A stretch of 64,000 nt of DNA from Dactylonectria macrodidyma (Eukaryota; Ascomycota; Sordariomycetes; Hypocreales; Nectriaceae): NCBI GenBank assembly GCA_020744425.1, contig JAGMUV010000008.1:1302001-1366000 (forward strand), given 5' to 3'. Position numbers and translations under genes: made by a program. The notes beneath the pieces are model-generated. The model was not told where the DNA came from and made no database searches. It was given only the letters and a program-made list of their open reading frames with translations. Below are positions 53,139-63,235 of the stretch, piece by piece. How positions within the stretch are numbered: position 1 is the stretch's first letter; each line of letters starts with the position of its first letter.

Positions 53139-55392
53139 ATGCGCCGGTCCAAGTCTCCCCTTGCGTCGCCCCCTCCGTCGACGCCGGCCATGGTCGCTGG
53201 CGCGGGGCCGAGACCGCAGACGCTCGCCCGACGCGCTTGCGATGCGTGCCGGGCCCGGAGGCGCAGGTGCGTCTTTGCCGACGGGCCGCCCGAGCGAGCT
53301 GGGCCGCTGCCTCCGATGAGGTCTGGACCGCCGTCGCAGGCCCAGTGCCAGGACTGTATTAGACTGGGCATCTCGTGCAGCTTTCTCGTGCCAACGCGCA
53401 CGCGAGGTCCCAAGCGCAGGTTAGTTCGTCCCGTTGCTGGTGGTTGTTGATTTGTTTGCCGCCATTGGTTCCCTCGCTCACTCATCCTTCATCCTTTATC
53501 CCCGCTCACTCATCGTTGATGATTGATCCCCTTGCTCACTCATACTATAGGAAACGGCTTCCATCTACACCGCGTGAAAGCAGTGATGACCAGCATGCTG
53601 AGCCCTCTCTAATACAAAACCCTCCTCAAGAGGAATGGCGATTCACTGCTGTTCGGCCTGAGCTCAGGCCTGACATTCGGAACGATATTCGTCCTCTAGG
53701 CCCCCCAATCGTAGATCACTCCTCGCCGTACGGTCCTCCAGGCCCATCACCAAGCTTGACTATCCAGAATGCATCTCCCTCCATGGTCGAACCCCGGTTC
53801 CCGACCGACGAGCTATGCTCTCGGCCTCTGCTCGACATCATCATGACTGACTACCTCGACTTCATCTACCCGCTAGTACCCGTCGTTCACCGGCCGAGTT
53901 TCCGCGCTGACTTGGCCTCGCATCGCGATCTCTCTGACCCAGATTTTCTATCACTGGTTATCGCTCTGGCCGCATTAACCGTGGGCCTGCTACCCTCGCG
54001 ATTCTCCGCCTACCGCGCAATGGCGCCCGACGTGGCATTGCGTTTTGATACCAGGATGGCAATGATCAACGTCTGCGTCGACATGTGCATGCGCCTGAGG
54101 ACGCACAGCTACTGGGATCACATCAACCTGCGGAAATGGGCTGTCTGCTACCTCTTATCCGTTGGCTGCTTCCAGACCGGTCAAACCAATCGGAGTCGCA
54201 TGCTCGAGGTCGAGTCCATGCAGGTCGGCCGCCTGCTGGGGCTCCATCGCATCTCCGACTACGAAGGCCTGAACCGCATCGAGACTCAGCTGCGGAAAAA
54301 GGCGTTCTGGCTCATGTTTTATACGTTTGCGTAAGTCCGCTGCTCGCCACCGTGCACCTCCTTACGCACCCAGTCATGGTGCATCTGTCTAACACAGACA
54401 GGCATTCAACCCTCCTGGCTGGACGTAGGGAACGCCTCGCCTTTCTCGATCACTCCATGCTACACGAGGTCAACTTTGAAGCCCTCTTCCCCATGGACCT
54501 CGACGACGAATGGATTCTCGAAAACAGCACACTAAGCCCCCCATCACCAGTTGCCTCTCCATCCACACCGGGCACCCAGTCGCAGCCAGCGTCGCCCCTC
54601 GGTCTAGCCAGCGGTTTTATCCTACATTCCAGAGTCTTTCTCAAGTCTGTGCAGGAAGCTCTCTCTCCCGGATACTGCGACTGGGAGCGCCGACACACTC
54701 CAGAGGTGCGACTATCAAGACTGAGAAGTCTTTTACTCGAGATTCGGTACATGCTCGACGACGTGCCGGGCCCTATGCGACAGTGGGCCTCTACAGGTGA
54801 CGGACCAAGCGATACTTCACATCCTCCCGAGAGTCGTCCAGCCATGTCGGCCTACGATGCTCAGCCAGTTAGTAAAGTCGACCCAAATGCCAAAGCCCTC
54901 CCAGGACAGGTCGAAATCATGCGGGCAAACCTCCACGGCACTCACCTGTGGGTACAGAGCCTTTTACTTGATCAAATCGACGTCTTGCTCCAGAAAATAT
55001 CGCAAAAACAAGACACCTCGGACGCCGACTCATACTCTACCGCTTTAAAGTCCAGCTGGACAGAGCGCGAAGACGTCTGCCGCCAGATGTTGCACCTATT
55101 ACACAGCATGCCCTACGCTCACCTCGAGCCCAACGGGCTATATCTAGTACGTGACCCATCACCCATGGCCCCCAGTTCTCAGAACTAACCTGCACAGACG
55201 TACAAAGTCCGTGATGTCGGCGTCACTCTTCTCAACTGCCCCTACGAAGCCCATGAACGCCCGGCCCGTCGTGCCGCAGAATACATGCGAGATTTCACTC
55301 GGGCCCTTTCACGACTAGATCGGAGCGAAATCGTCAACACAAGCAGCCTCAAAAGCTGGGTCGACGTCGACCGTGAGATAGCATTGTCATGA
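53139..55392 (+). CDS. Zn2Cys6 fungal transcription factor
   Basis: Exons 53139-53419, 53551-54330, 54402-55146 and 55198-55392 encode 666 residues. The binuclear zinc cluster has both halves, CDACRARRRRC and CQDCIRLGISC, but the loop joining them is about 25 residues (rich in Pro/Gly), against roughly 5-16 in most family members. The middle-homology region (Fungal_trans) follows from about residue 190 (DFIYPLVPVVHRPSFRADL, then MQVGRLLGLHRI, LRKKAFWLMFYTFAH). Such proteins bind CGG-type sites as activators of carbon or secondary metabolism. It lies 707 bp downstream of the GH3 gene on the same strand and may regulate it and the transporter. Exon 3 starts at 54402 because the AG four bases earlier leads to a stop. 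Confidence 0.88.
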
Positions 55393-55697
55393 TGCTAGCG
55401 TCCGTTTGACGTGCTGTATTTTCCGCATACCATATCTTGTGATCCCCCACGTCTATTTTTGGGGCAACGACGACAATGACGAATCAATTTACTCAGCACC
55501 GCTGTACAAAGCTTTATTCAGTATCATTCACTTGTATCTATAGTATACTAAATAAGGCATGGTGGAGAGGACTATAAAACGGCCAAGTTCCACCTAGTGA
55601 TTGAGCATAAACTCGACGCAAACCCTTTAATCGAGCACATCAACCGAATAGCGTCACCCAAAGCAATTCAGCTGAACCACATCAAATTCCTGACAAT
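55393..55697. other. Intergenic, 305 bp, with TATA-like box
   Basis: Contains gactataaaacggc at about 55570-55583, roughly 120 bp before the first orphan gene. A similar block (gactatgaaacggcg) lies at 56428-56442 before the second orphan gene, part of the tandem duplication. Confidence 0.5.
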
Positions 55698-56221
55698 ATG
55701 GATGACGCAATAAGTAGTATTGAATTCTTGCTTAATCTGGAACAGGAACATCGGGGCGAGATCAAGATTGACCCCCACCTATGCGTTCTACTCAGCGAGA
55801 GTATAAAGTCGCGCGCAGACTGGGTACAACGAATAGAGCTGGGAGCATTGCGAGTAAAGACTGGCTGAGTGACGTGATATTCGTTTGCAACTGGGAGCTC
55901 GACGGCCTCGCAGAATTTGGTTTAGCAGCGGGCAAGAGCAGGTTACTACACGATGTAGAATCTCGCGTTCAGGAATTGTGTCTGGTGATCCTGCTCTTCG
56001 AACGCATTTGCGAGTGCTTTGGTCTCGATGACAAGGACTTCTTCATCGGACTCAAGCTGAAGAAAAGCGTACTCGAGATGCGGTTCTTACAGGCCATGGC
56101 CACGGCCAGAGGTCACCGTCGGGAGCAGCGAGTAGGTGAAGGTCGGGGACAGAAGCGAGCAGGTGGAAGATGCGAGCCAGAACGCAAGCGACAGCGTCAG
56201 CTGAGTCCAATGCGGGAATAA
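55698..56221 (+). CDS. Orphan gene A of a tandem family, frame interrupted
   Basis: The ATG at 55698 opens a 56-codon frame (MDDAISSIEFLLNLEQEHRG to ALRVKTG, stop at 55866). A second frame then carries DWLSDVIFVCNWELDGLAEF through to a basic tail ending RQRQLSPMRE at 56221. Both halves look coding, and the second half is the part that aligns with the neighbouring orphan gene B (DVIFVCNW against DVIICMQNW, and FFIGLKLKKSVLEMRFLQA against YAVIGFRASFCFDELEQEL). Either a short intron around 55801-55838 or a frameshift joins them. Function unknown; predicted helical with an Arg-rich nuclear-type tail. Confidence 0.45.
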
Positions 56222-56549
56222 TGTGTGTGATTATACACCAAGCTATGTTGTTCTCTCTTCTGAGTTGCATAGAGAACAGAAAGAGATGTTTAGATACCAC
56301 AAACGATATGCCATTGTCCATGCAGGAGTCACATCTTTATAGTGATGTTTAAAACAATTACAGCGCTGTCGATTGCTATTGTCGTTTTGTTTTTTCATGT
56401 CCAACCAAACAAGACATGATTATTAAGAGACTATGAAACGGCGAATTACCATCTGGCGCGCAATCAAGTACGTTGACATAAAAACACTACCCCAAGCAAT
56501 CTCTTTAACTCACAACACAAAACCAACAGACATAGATAACGATTTAACC
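56222..56549. repeat. Duplicated flank between orphan genes A and B
   Basis: This stretch shares ordered blocks with 57000-57260 (atgttgttctctctt, a(a)caaacgatatg, ttcatgca or tccatgca), showing that the 3' flank of gene A and of gene B are copies. Its right part resembles the promoter of gene A (gactat-aaacggc, ccaagcaat). Confidence 0.6.
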
Positions 56550-56999
56550 ATGGATAATCTCTGTCCTTACCCGGATAACTGCACTCGCGAGATTTGTCGA
56601 GGAACGTGCGGGATCGAGTGGGAACCGTACCACGTTAGTACATTCGACCCGACCTTAGATCAAAACGGAGAATGGGAGGCAGCATCATACGGGCCAGAAG
56701 ATGTGATAATTTGCATGCAAAATTGGGTGAAGCAATTCATAATCCAACGCTGCGCCATTTTTAACTCCTTTGCGAATACAGCTGAACGAGGCAACCCTGT
56801 CTGGCTCGAATTACGACGGCACCTACCTACCATTGAGGGCGTGTGGAAGATTCTCATGGGTTACAAGCCTCTCTACGCAGTCATAGGCTTCAGAGCATCT
56901 TTCTGTTTCGACGAGCTAGAGCAGGAGCTGGCCACGCTCGATGCGCGTTTCCAGCAGGTCGTGGTCACGGCGCAACTCCCGAGTCAGAGTCGGAAATGA
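56550..56999 (+). CDS. Orphan gene B of a tandem family
   Basis: An uninterrupted frame of 149 residues starting MDNLCPYPDNCTREICRGTC, with four Cys in the first 20 residues, then a helical region (DVIICMQNWVKQFIIQRCAIF, YAVIGFRASFCFDELEQELA). No signal peptide. It aligns weakly but in order with gene A and has matching 5' and 3' flanks. The family is not one I recognise; a lineage-restricted gene is likely. Confidence 0.5.
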   Translation: MDNLCPYPDNCTREICRGTCGIEWEPYHVSTFDPTLDQNGEWEAASYGPEDVIICMQNWVKQFIIQRCAIFNSFANTAERGNPVWLELRRHLPTIEGVWKILMGYKPLYAVIGFRASFCFDELEQELATLDARFQQVVVTAQLPSQSRK

Positions 57000-57412
57000 A
57001 GAGTTGAAGGAGGCGAGCTGGAAAATTTAGGGGCAGCATCAACTAGACTCAATAATGAGATAGTGTGTTTATAGATCAATCCATGTTGTTCTCTCTTTTT
57101 GAGGCGCACAGGTGAAGCAGATATGTTTTTCGATAGAACAAACGATATGACGCCTTTGTTCATGCAACAAAAGCATCTGGTACGTTGTATTCAAAACGAT
57201 TACTCCCTCGATTGCTTCTTCATTCTTCTAAACAAAGAATTGTGTTCGCGGTGTAGAAACAAACACAATGAACAAACTCATCAAAGAAGTCAATGTGATT
57301 GTAGTTAAATATTCGGACATGCCCAACTCTATACCATCTCAGGCCCAACTAGACATCTCACTACTTGAACAGTCAGTGCAACACAATTCCGAAAAAAAAA
57401 CCCCCAAAAAAC
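57000..57412. other. Intergenic between orphan genes B and C
   Basis: 3' flank of gene B, homologous to the 3' flank of gene A, followed by the AT-rich promoter and a leader with an A9/C5 run just before gene C (57391-57405). Confidence 0.5.
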
Positions 57413-57976
57413 ATGGACTCGAGCATGGACATGAATATGGATAACAACACCGACACCGTCATGGGGAATACGGATAACCAGGCTCGGTGCCCGACCCCAA
57501 ACCCGGTCGAGATGAAAGTATGGCTGATCCATTTCCTAACCACAACCAGCAACGTTCTAGAAAATGTCCGAGCCAAAAATCTAAACAAGGCCGACGAGCT
57601 CGTCGAAATAGGCGATCGCAAGGCCGTGGTTGCAGACCTGATCCAGGTCTCGACCAACTGCGAGGGTCTCGCCGAGAGGCTGGAGCTGCACCAAGATGCG
57701 CACGTTTATCGTGCCAAGAAACACGAGCTTGAGAAGACGCTCGCGGAGCTGAATGCGGCCATGGCTCTGGCTCCGCAGATGGGTTGGAAAGGAGGCCCAA
57801 ATACTAATCAGGTCGTAAGTAGGCCTTCACAGGTCAAGGATCCATCTGTCAAGTCCAAGGCAACAAGAGGACAAGGCCAACGCGAGGAACGGGCAAGGAG
57901 GGGACGCAAACAGCAATTCAGGCAAAGTCAAGGAGGACCCCGCCGTGGCAATACATCAGCAGTTCCGGCTGCGTAA
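57413..57976 (+). CDS. Orphan gene C of a tandem family
   Basis: A frame of 187 residues starting MDSSMDMNMDNNTDT. The centre is helical (LERLELHQDAHVYRAKKHEL type heptads, about residues 85-125: AERLELHQDAHVYRAKKHEL) and aligns with gene A's FGLDDKDFFIGLKLKKSVLE; the C-terminus is Arg/Gly/Gln-rich (RGQGQREERARRGRKQQ), as in gene A, and may bind nucleic acid. Unknown function. The ATG at 57413 is preceded by an A-rich leader. Confidence 0.5.
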   Translation: MDSSMDMNMDNNTDTVMGNTDNQARCPTPNPVEMKVWLIHFLTTTSNVLENVRAKNLNKADELVEIGDRKAVVADLIQVSTNCEGLAERLELHQDAHVYRAKKHELEKTLAELNAAMALAPQMGWKGGPNTNQVVSRPSQVKDPSVKSKATRGQGQREERARRGRKQQFRQSQGGPRRGNTSAVPAA

Positions 57977-58175
57977 ATCACTAGACACTAGATATTGAAG
58001 CAACACATGGCTCCACTCCGACCGTTCAACTAAAATAATGTACAAAGTCCAGTGAGAAAATGCCCAGTAATGAACAGGTAATGTGTATGTACAAGGGTAT
58101 ATGTCGTCATCATCCATCAGTGAACAATATCCCTACGTGTTCGGGTGTTCGTCCAAGTCTTCCCCAGTCTTGTCC

Positions 58176-60587
58176 TCACCTGGACGTCTTTGCGTGTTCC
58201 TCGTAAAACTCCAGCGTCAAGGCGGCCAAGAACCCAGGGATACATCCCTTTTCTCGCACCCAGAAGCCGATCTGGTCACTGATCCTTCGAGCAAACGCGC
58301 TCTTGGGCCCGCCCCCCACCTTCATCGTCCCGCGTTCGCCATCAAAGACGATGGAGTTTTCGTTTTCGTCCGTCTGAGATGGGAAAAACGTGCTCTCCAC
58401 CCGCATCTTGCCGTTGGGGATAAAGGTCACGGTCCAGCCGAGCGTCGAAAAGATGGCCTCCTTGAACTCTTGCGACTTGGAGCCCCAAACCTCCTTCAGT
58501 CGGCGTGCCGACTTTTGTGCTGATGCCGTCTCAGCCTTGGCGGCCGCAATCTCGCGCTCCATTGCGCCTAGGACAGACGTCGGGATCATCGGGACAGAGG
58601 ATTTACCGCCTTTGGATCGCAACGTGGCGAGCAGGTCGGTATTTTCCTTTTGCAGGGCTTCCAGGGTGCATCGCTTGATCGCTTCGTAGTCGGACGTAGG
58701 ATTAGACTTGAGAGACAGGACTCGCGTCTTGGTTTGTTCCTTGGCCGCCGTGAGCTGCTCGCGGCTGGCCAACAAGTCCTTTTCCAGCAGCGCCACTTTA
58801 GTCTGGGCGCTGGACAGCTCGTCTTGGAGCTTGCGGTTTTTACGCGCAAGCTGTCCTAGCTGTTCTTGCGCATTCTCCTCCTCTGCGCGTGACCGCTTAC
58901 CAATGACTGGCAAAGGGGTGCCAGACGGCTCCATCGATGCCAGTTCGGCGTGAAGGCTCTGCACTTCGGTCTTGTATTTGTCGACAAGGGCCTCGAGCTC
59001 TTGAACCCGGAGGGCGCGCGCCTGGTCGAATTGCTCTGGCTGGAGAGTTTCGTCCTCGGTGTCGAACGTCTTTAGTTGGGCCCGGAGGTACTCGACTTCC
59101 TTGACAGCAAGCACGCGCTGTCGTTCGAGACGAAGACGAGCCTTGTCAGTGTTCGTAGCAGTAGCCGACGACTTTGCGGCCTCAATCTCACCCTTGAGCT
59201 TGGCTTTCTCGTCTTGAAGGGTCTGTACCGTCTGTTGCTGGGCCGTCAACTCGCCCTGCGCCGCGCCCAACTTGTCCATGTACGAGGCCGTAGTCAATCG
59301 TTCCTGGACCAGCGCTCTGGCCATGGCTTCTGGGGAGTCAAACTCTGCATCGCCAGTCTCGGACGAGTTCTGGAGGTAGGATGTCCAGGCCAGCCGTTCG
59401 TCTTCCAGCCGCTGCCGCTGTATCCGAGCCTCGGCAAGTTCCGCCTCGAGCGTCTCTGCAGCTTCGAGCTTGCGCTGCAGTGTGCGCTTCTCCTCCTCAA
59501 CCACCTCTACCGCCTTGCTTAGAGCTCGTAGGTGCTTCAATTCGGACAGCTGGTCGCGGTTGGTCGCTTCGAGGTTTCGGATGTGCTGGACTTGCTCGGT
59601 CAACTCTTGCCTGATAATTTCCATGGTTTCAGCATCGCCGCTCTGAGCCTTGAGTCGCAGCACATCAGCCTCCAGGTCAGCGATGTGGGCGTCCTTTTCG
59701 GCGACTTGGGCCTGCGTTTGATGATGAGCAGCTTCCCTCTGCTGGTTCTCCTGCTCCAACTCTTGCACCGACCGTTGAAAGGCGGTAATCTGCATCTCAA
59801 AGTCGGTCATCTTTCGGTCGGCGATGCGTGCAGCCTCTTCCTTGGCTGTTGACAAGTCCTCCAACTGCTCCTGCAAAAGTCGTGCTTCGTCCTCGGCCTC
59901 CCGAGACTTACGCTCGAGGGTCTTCTTGTCCTGCTCGGCCTCATCTTTGACGTCCGCTAGTTCCCTTTGCAATGTATCCATCTGCGTCACGGCCTTTTCC
60001 CGCTCGGCTTCAGCCAGCTGACGCTGTTGAGCCTCATCCTGCTCGCGCCGTCGCGCCTGTTCCATCTTGCTGTTTTGCTGCGACATGGCAATCTCCTTCT
60101 CTTGCTCGGCCGTTTGCATTCGGTATTGAAGGGTGCCAATCTCGGCCTTTAAGGCCTCAATCTCCTTTCGGTACTTTTCATATTCGTCGGCATCGGGGGG
60201 CGCCATGTTTTCCTTACAACTATCGCGCGAACCTGGGCGGACCGACTCGGCAGTGTGGCCTTGACGAGAGGCGGGTCGCGACGTGTTGGTCTCGGCACCA
60301 GTAAAGAGGTTGTATGTCGGTTGCGTCGCACGAATCGAAGAGATCTAAAAGGTTAGGATCGGAATGCCGTTTGTTTTGATTCAGTGTTGACTTACCCTGG
60401 ACTCGCGCAGGGAGGTCTGAGGCCTGGAGATGGACGAAGTACTTGCGCGAAACCTGTTGTTGACAGAATTGCGACGGCTTCCGGGACCTTCTCGTCCTTG
60501 TGGCGTGTGGGAGCGCATCTTGGCTGATGTTTGAGACGCGTCGTCAATGTTGCGTCGCGATGGTGAAGTGGATTGGTGCATCACCAC
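58176..60587 (-). CDS. MAD1: Spindle assembly checkpoint protein Mad1
   Basis: Exons 60587-60396 and 60344-58176 encode 786 residues. Mad1 recruits Mad2 to unattached kinetochores and the nuclear pore basket to delay anaphase. Almost all of residues 115-690 is coiled coil (heptad runs such as YRKEIEALKAEIGTLQYRM). The C-terminal about 90 residues match the conserved Mad1 RWD-like domain: RLKEVWGSKSQEFKEAIFST, SIVFDGERGTMKVGG, then FARRISDQIGFWVRE. Basic residues in the N-terminus and the linker (IGKRSRAEE) may be nuclear signals. A Mad2-interaction motif is expected near residues 570-600 but I cannot place it exactly. Start could be the Met two codons downstream. Confidence 0.88.
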
Positions 60588-61778
60588 GGCAGCTAACGAT
60601 CACGTGACCCTCCCGCAGACCATCAACCACCATGAGCAAAACCAGCAGCCAATTTCACGAAGACATGGGAGGTGTTTTGCAATTATGCTCAAGCAAATAT
60701 AGTTTTGGGGCCGATGGCTAATCCAGTCAAGTTGAATCAAGGCAAACAGTAGGTATAGCAGTAGTAGTTATTGTGTAGGGTAGCTGAGTTGTATACCCGA
60801 CGTGCGCATTACATCCATCAAGCTGGCGGTTTTGAGCCTGCTGCGTCATTGCAAATATATAATTTGGTATTGACTTCACTACACCTAAAATGCTATGGAC
60901 TGCACACTAGTATAGTTCGCCGATCCGGATGCAACTGGCAATAGTGTCCAGTGACTGAGTTCTACAGCTGAGTTACCCCGCGAAGTGTTGCATTTGAGAC
61001 TTTTGTCCAAGACTTCACCGACCAACAACTGATTACCATTCTGGCGGTTGCTGTCGCCGTGTATGTTATCCGGCATGGAATTATGGACCTGGAGGCCAGT
61101 GTGTCCGCTTAACGTGCTGGCACTTTCGGTCATATTAGGCAGCAGGACTACCCAGTCTACTAACTACGTTCTGTATTCTGAATCAGTAAGTGCATTGTAC
61201 GTCCAAGGGCTGTCTCTTGATCCAACTCAAAGACCAAAGTCTCTTCAGCGTGAAAGTTGGTACGAAAAGCGGACCGGAGAGTGAGTTGGGTGGCATGAAT
61301 CGTCCAGCCACTTCAGATAATCTGACTGCACATCAAGGGACGCACTCTCTGATCACGTCAAAACGGACAATTTAACAGGACCTCAAAGCAAGTTTATGAC
61401 ATATTTTTAGAGCTATTTCACTTGATCTAAATGTCTAATTCCGAAAAGGAGATTTTGTGGTGTGTAATTTGATGACGACATAGGAGAGGGGAGGAGTAAG
61501 CAATCTGTTCTGATCTGGGGTGTTGTGCACTGTGTGATAACTGGCATGCCTTTGTGCTGTGTAATAACTATGAAATGGGGGTAAGGAAATGTTAGGGGGG
61601 GTTGGGATTTGGGGTGTGACGGACGATGAGGTTGTAGGCATAATCATCCATAGTCGAGCTCAACACTGTGTGTCCGATTGTAGCTGAATTCATTCTCGAA
61701 TAGAACCCTCCTGAATTCACGAGCTCCGGTAAAATACAAGTTGATGAGATGGAGATCTCGGCGCTGGCATTTACCAAT
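60588..61778. other. Intergenic, 1.19 kb
   Basis: Between the Mad1 start and the stop of the FHA gene, both on the minus strand. Open frames are short and unsupported. The stretch 61360-61640 is AT-rich. Nothing recognised. Confidence 0.45.
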
Positions 61779-63235
61779 TCAGCCAGCAGTAGGGCCTGGA
61801 GCCGTCCATGTACTGACAAGCCCTTGTCCATTATACACCTCCACAAGCATCTGAGCCGCAGAAGCCCGTTCAGAGGGGTCAGGATTTGCCATCTCTCGAA
61901 TTTGGGAAATAGGTTCTTGCTCTGGGATCATCTTAAAAATCCACTCGTGGACTTGCACAGAAGACACGAATTCATGTGAGAATGTGCGGAATTGGCACAT
62001 GTCCATTGCCCATATGATGGTGACGTAGAGCGCCCAAACATCTAACCCGTGTGTAGGGATCCCATTACCGGCCTCCGGGGCCATGTAAAGAAAGCTGCCA
62101 ACAGTGGGAGTTGCGATGCCGGCTTTGGTACACGAACCGAAATCTCCAAGTTGGAAGCGATAGGTCTGCGAGTCGGACGAGAAAAATATGCTCTCTGGTT
62201 TTAAATCACGGTGAACAATGCCTAGCATTGCCAAATAGTCGATGGCCTGAAGCATTTGATGGAGTGCGACGTCGTAGATGGCGTGGTTGATGGCGGGGGC
62301 GACGCCAATGCTTGCATTCTCGACCAACGATCTCAAGCTCCCTTGCTTGAACCCCATGAAAATCTCAAGTCTGGGCCCTCGAAAGCCTTGAGATCCAATG
62401 TATTCCGCAATATGGTGCTAACACGGGCATTAGAACGCAGACAAGAGTTGAGAGGGAACATCTCACTTACGTGGCGAAGTGTGCTAAGAGCTTCCACCTC
62501 ACGCTTAAACGCGTCAATTTTGTCCCCATCCGAAATCCCCGGAGCACAGTGTATGATCTTAACAGCCATCAACCGGCCTATGTCAATGTTCACTGCTAAG
62601 GATACTGATTCATGTCGAAATGAGAATGGAGCGTTGACCGCAGTGTGTCTGATCCGGGCTCGGTGAGGTCCTGTGATTGGTGTCCCAATGGGGGTTTGAG
62701 CCAATCGAGGATTCCCTTTGGTGGATTGGGTCAAGGGAAGGTTCCCGTTAAGCAAGGCCCCTTCTCGGGCCATGGCTCGCTCTATAACATCGTCAATGTG
62801 CCACCTTACCTGAAACAGGACGGAATGTCGCGTGTTGTCTCCCAACGCGATTATACAATCCGACCAGGGCAACACAACAACTCTGCGAGGACGTCCATGC
62901 TCAAACTGGCTCTTGCTTCCTTTCCAGATTTGTGTTGTTTGACTGTTTGACTTGTCGTAAAACATGATGAGCAGAGAAATCGGCTCGAACTCAAACGAGC
63001 ACTGAACCCTGGAAATGCTTGCGCCCCCCACTAAAACATCTCCGTCACGCCCAAGAGTCGCAATTGTCATGGAATTGCCATCCCTTGAAGCAGTATGACC
63101 GATTGCGAGACTGGTGTTTGTGTGACACTTGCAGAGGAGGTGTGCATTGTTTGGTTCCCTGACAACAGAAAATGCTCGCTCGTTGATAGGATGGAGGCAA
63201 AACAATGCAAGAAGACTTGGGTGGGGAGTAGACAT
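61779..63235 (-). CDS. FHA-domain protein kinase-like protein, degenerate catalytic motifs
   Basis: Exons 63235-62471 and 62417-61779 encode 467 residues. Residues about 20-135 look like an FHA phosphothreonine-binding domain (TLGRDGDVLVGGASISRVQC, preceded by TSLAIGHTASRDG). A kinase domain follows: Lys in LMAVKII (about 229), VHRDLKPESIFF (about 323), GDFGS, MAPEAG and a shortened C-lobe. The glycine-rich loop is not recognisable, and the Asn of HRDLKPEN that helps bind Mg is Ser. It may be a weak kinase or a pseudokinase that uses its FHA domain as a sensor. Fungal genomes hold many FHA-kinase paralogues of Rad53/Cds1 origin; orthology cannot be assigned. Start chosen at MSTPHPSLL; the frame stays open further upstream to 63499. 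Confidence 0.7.
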
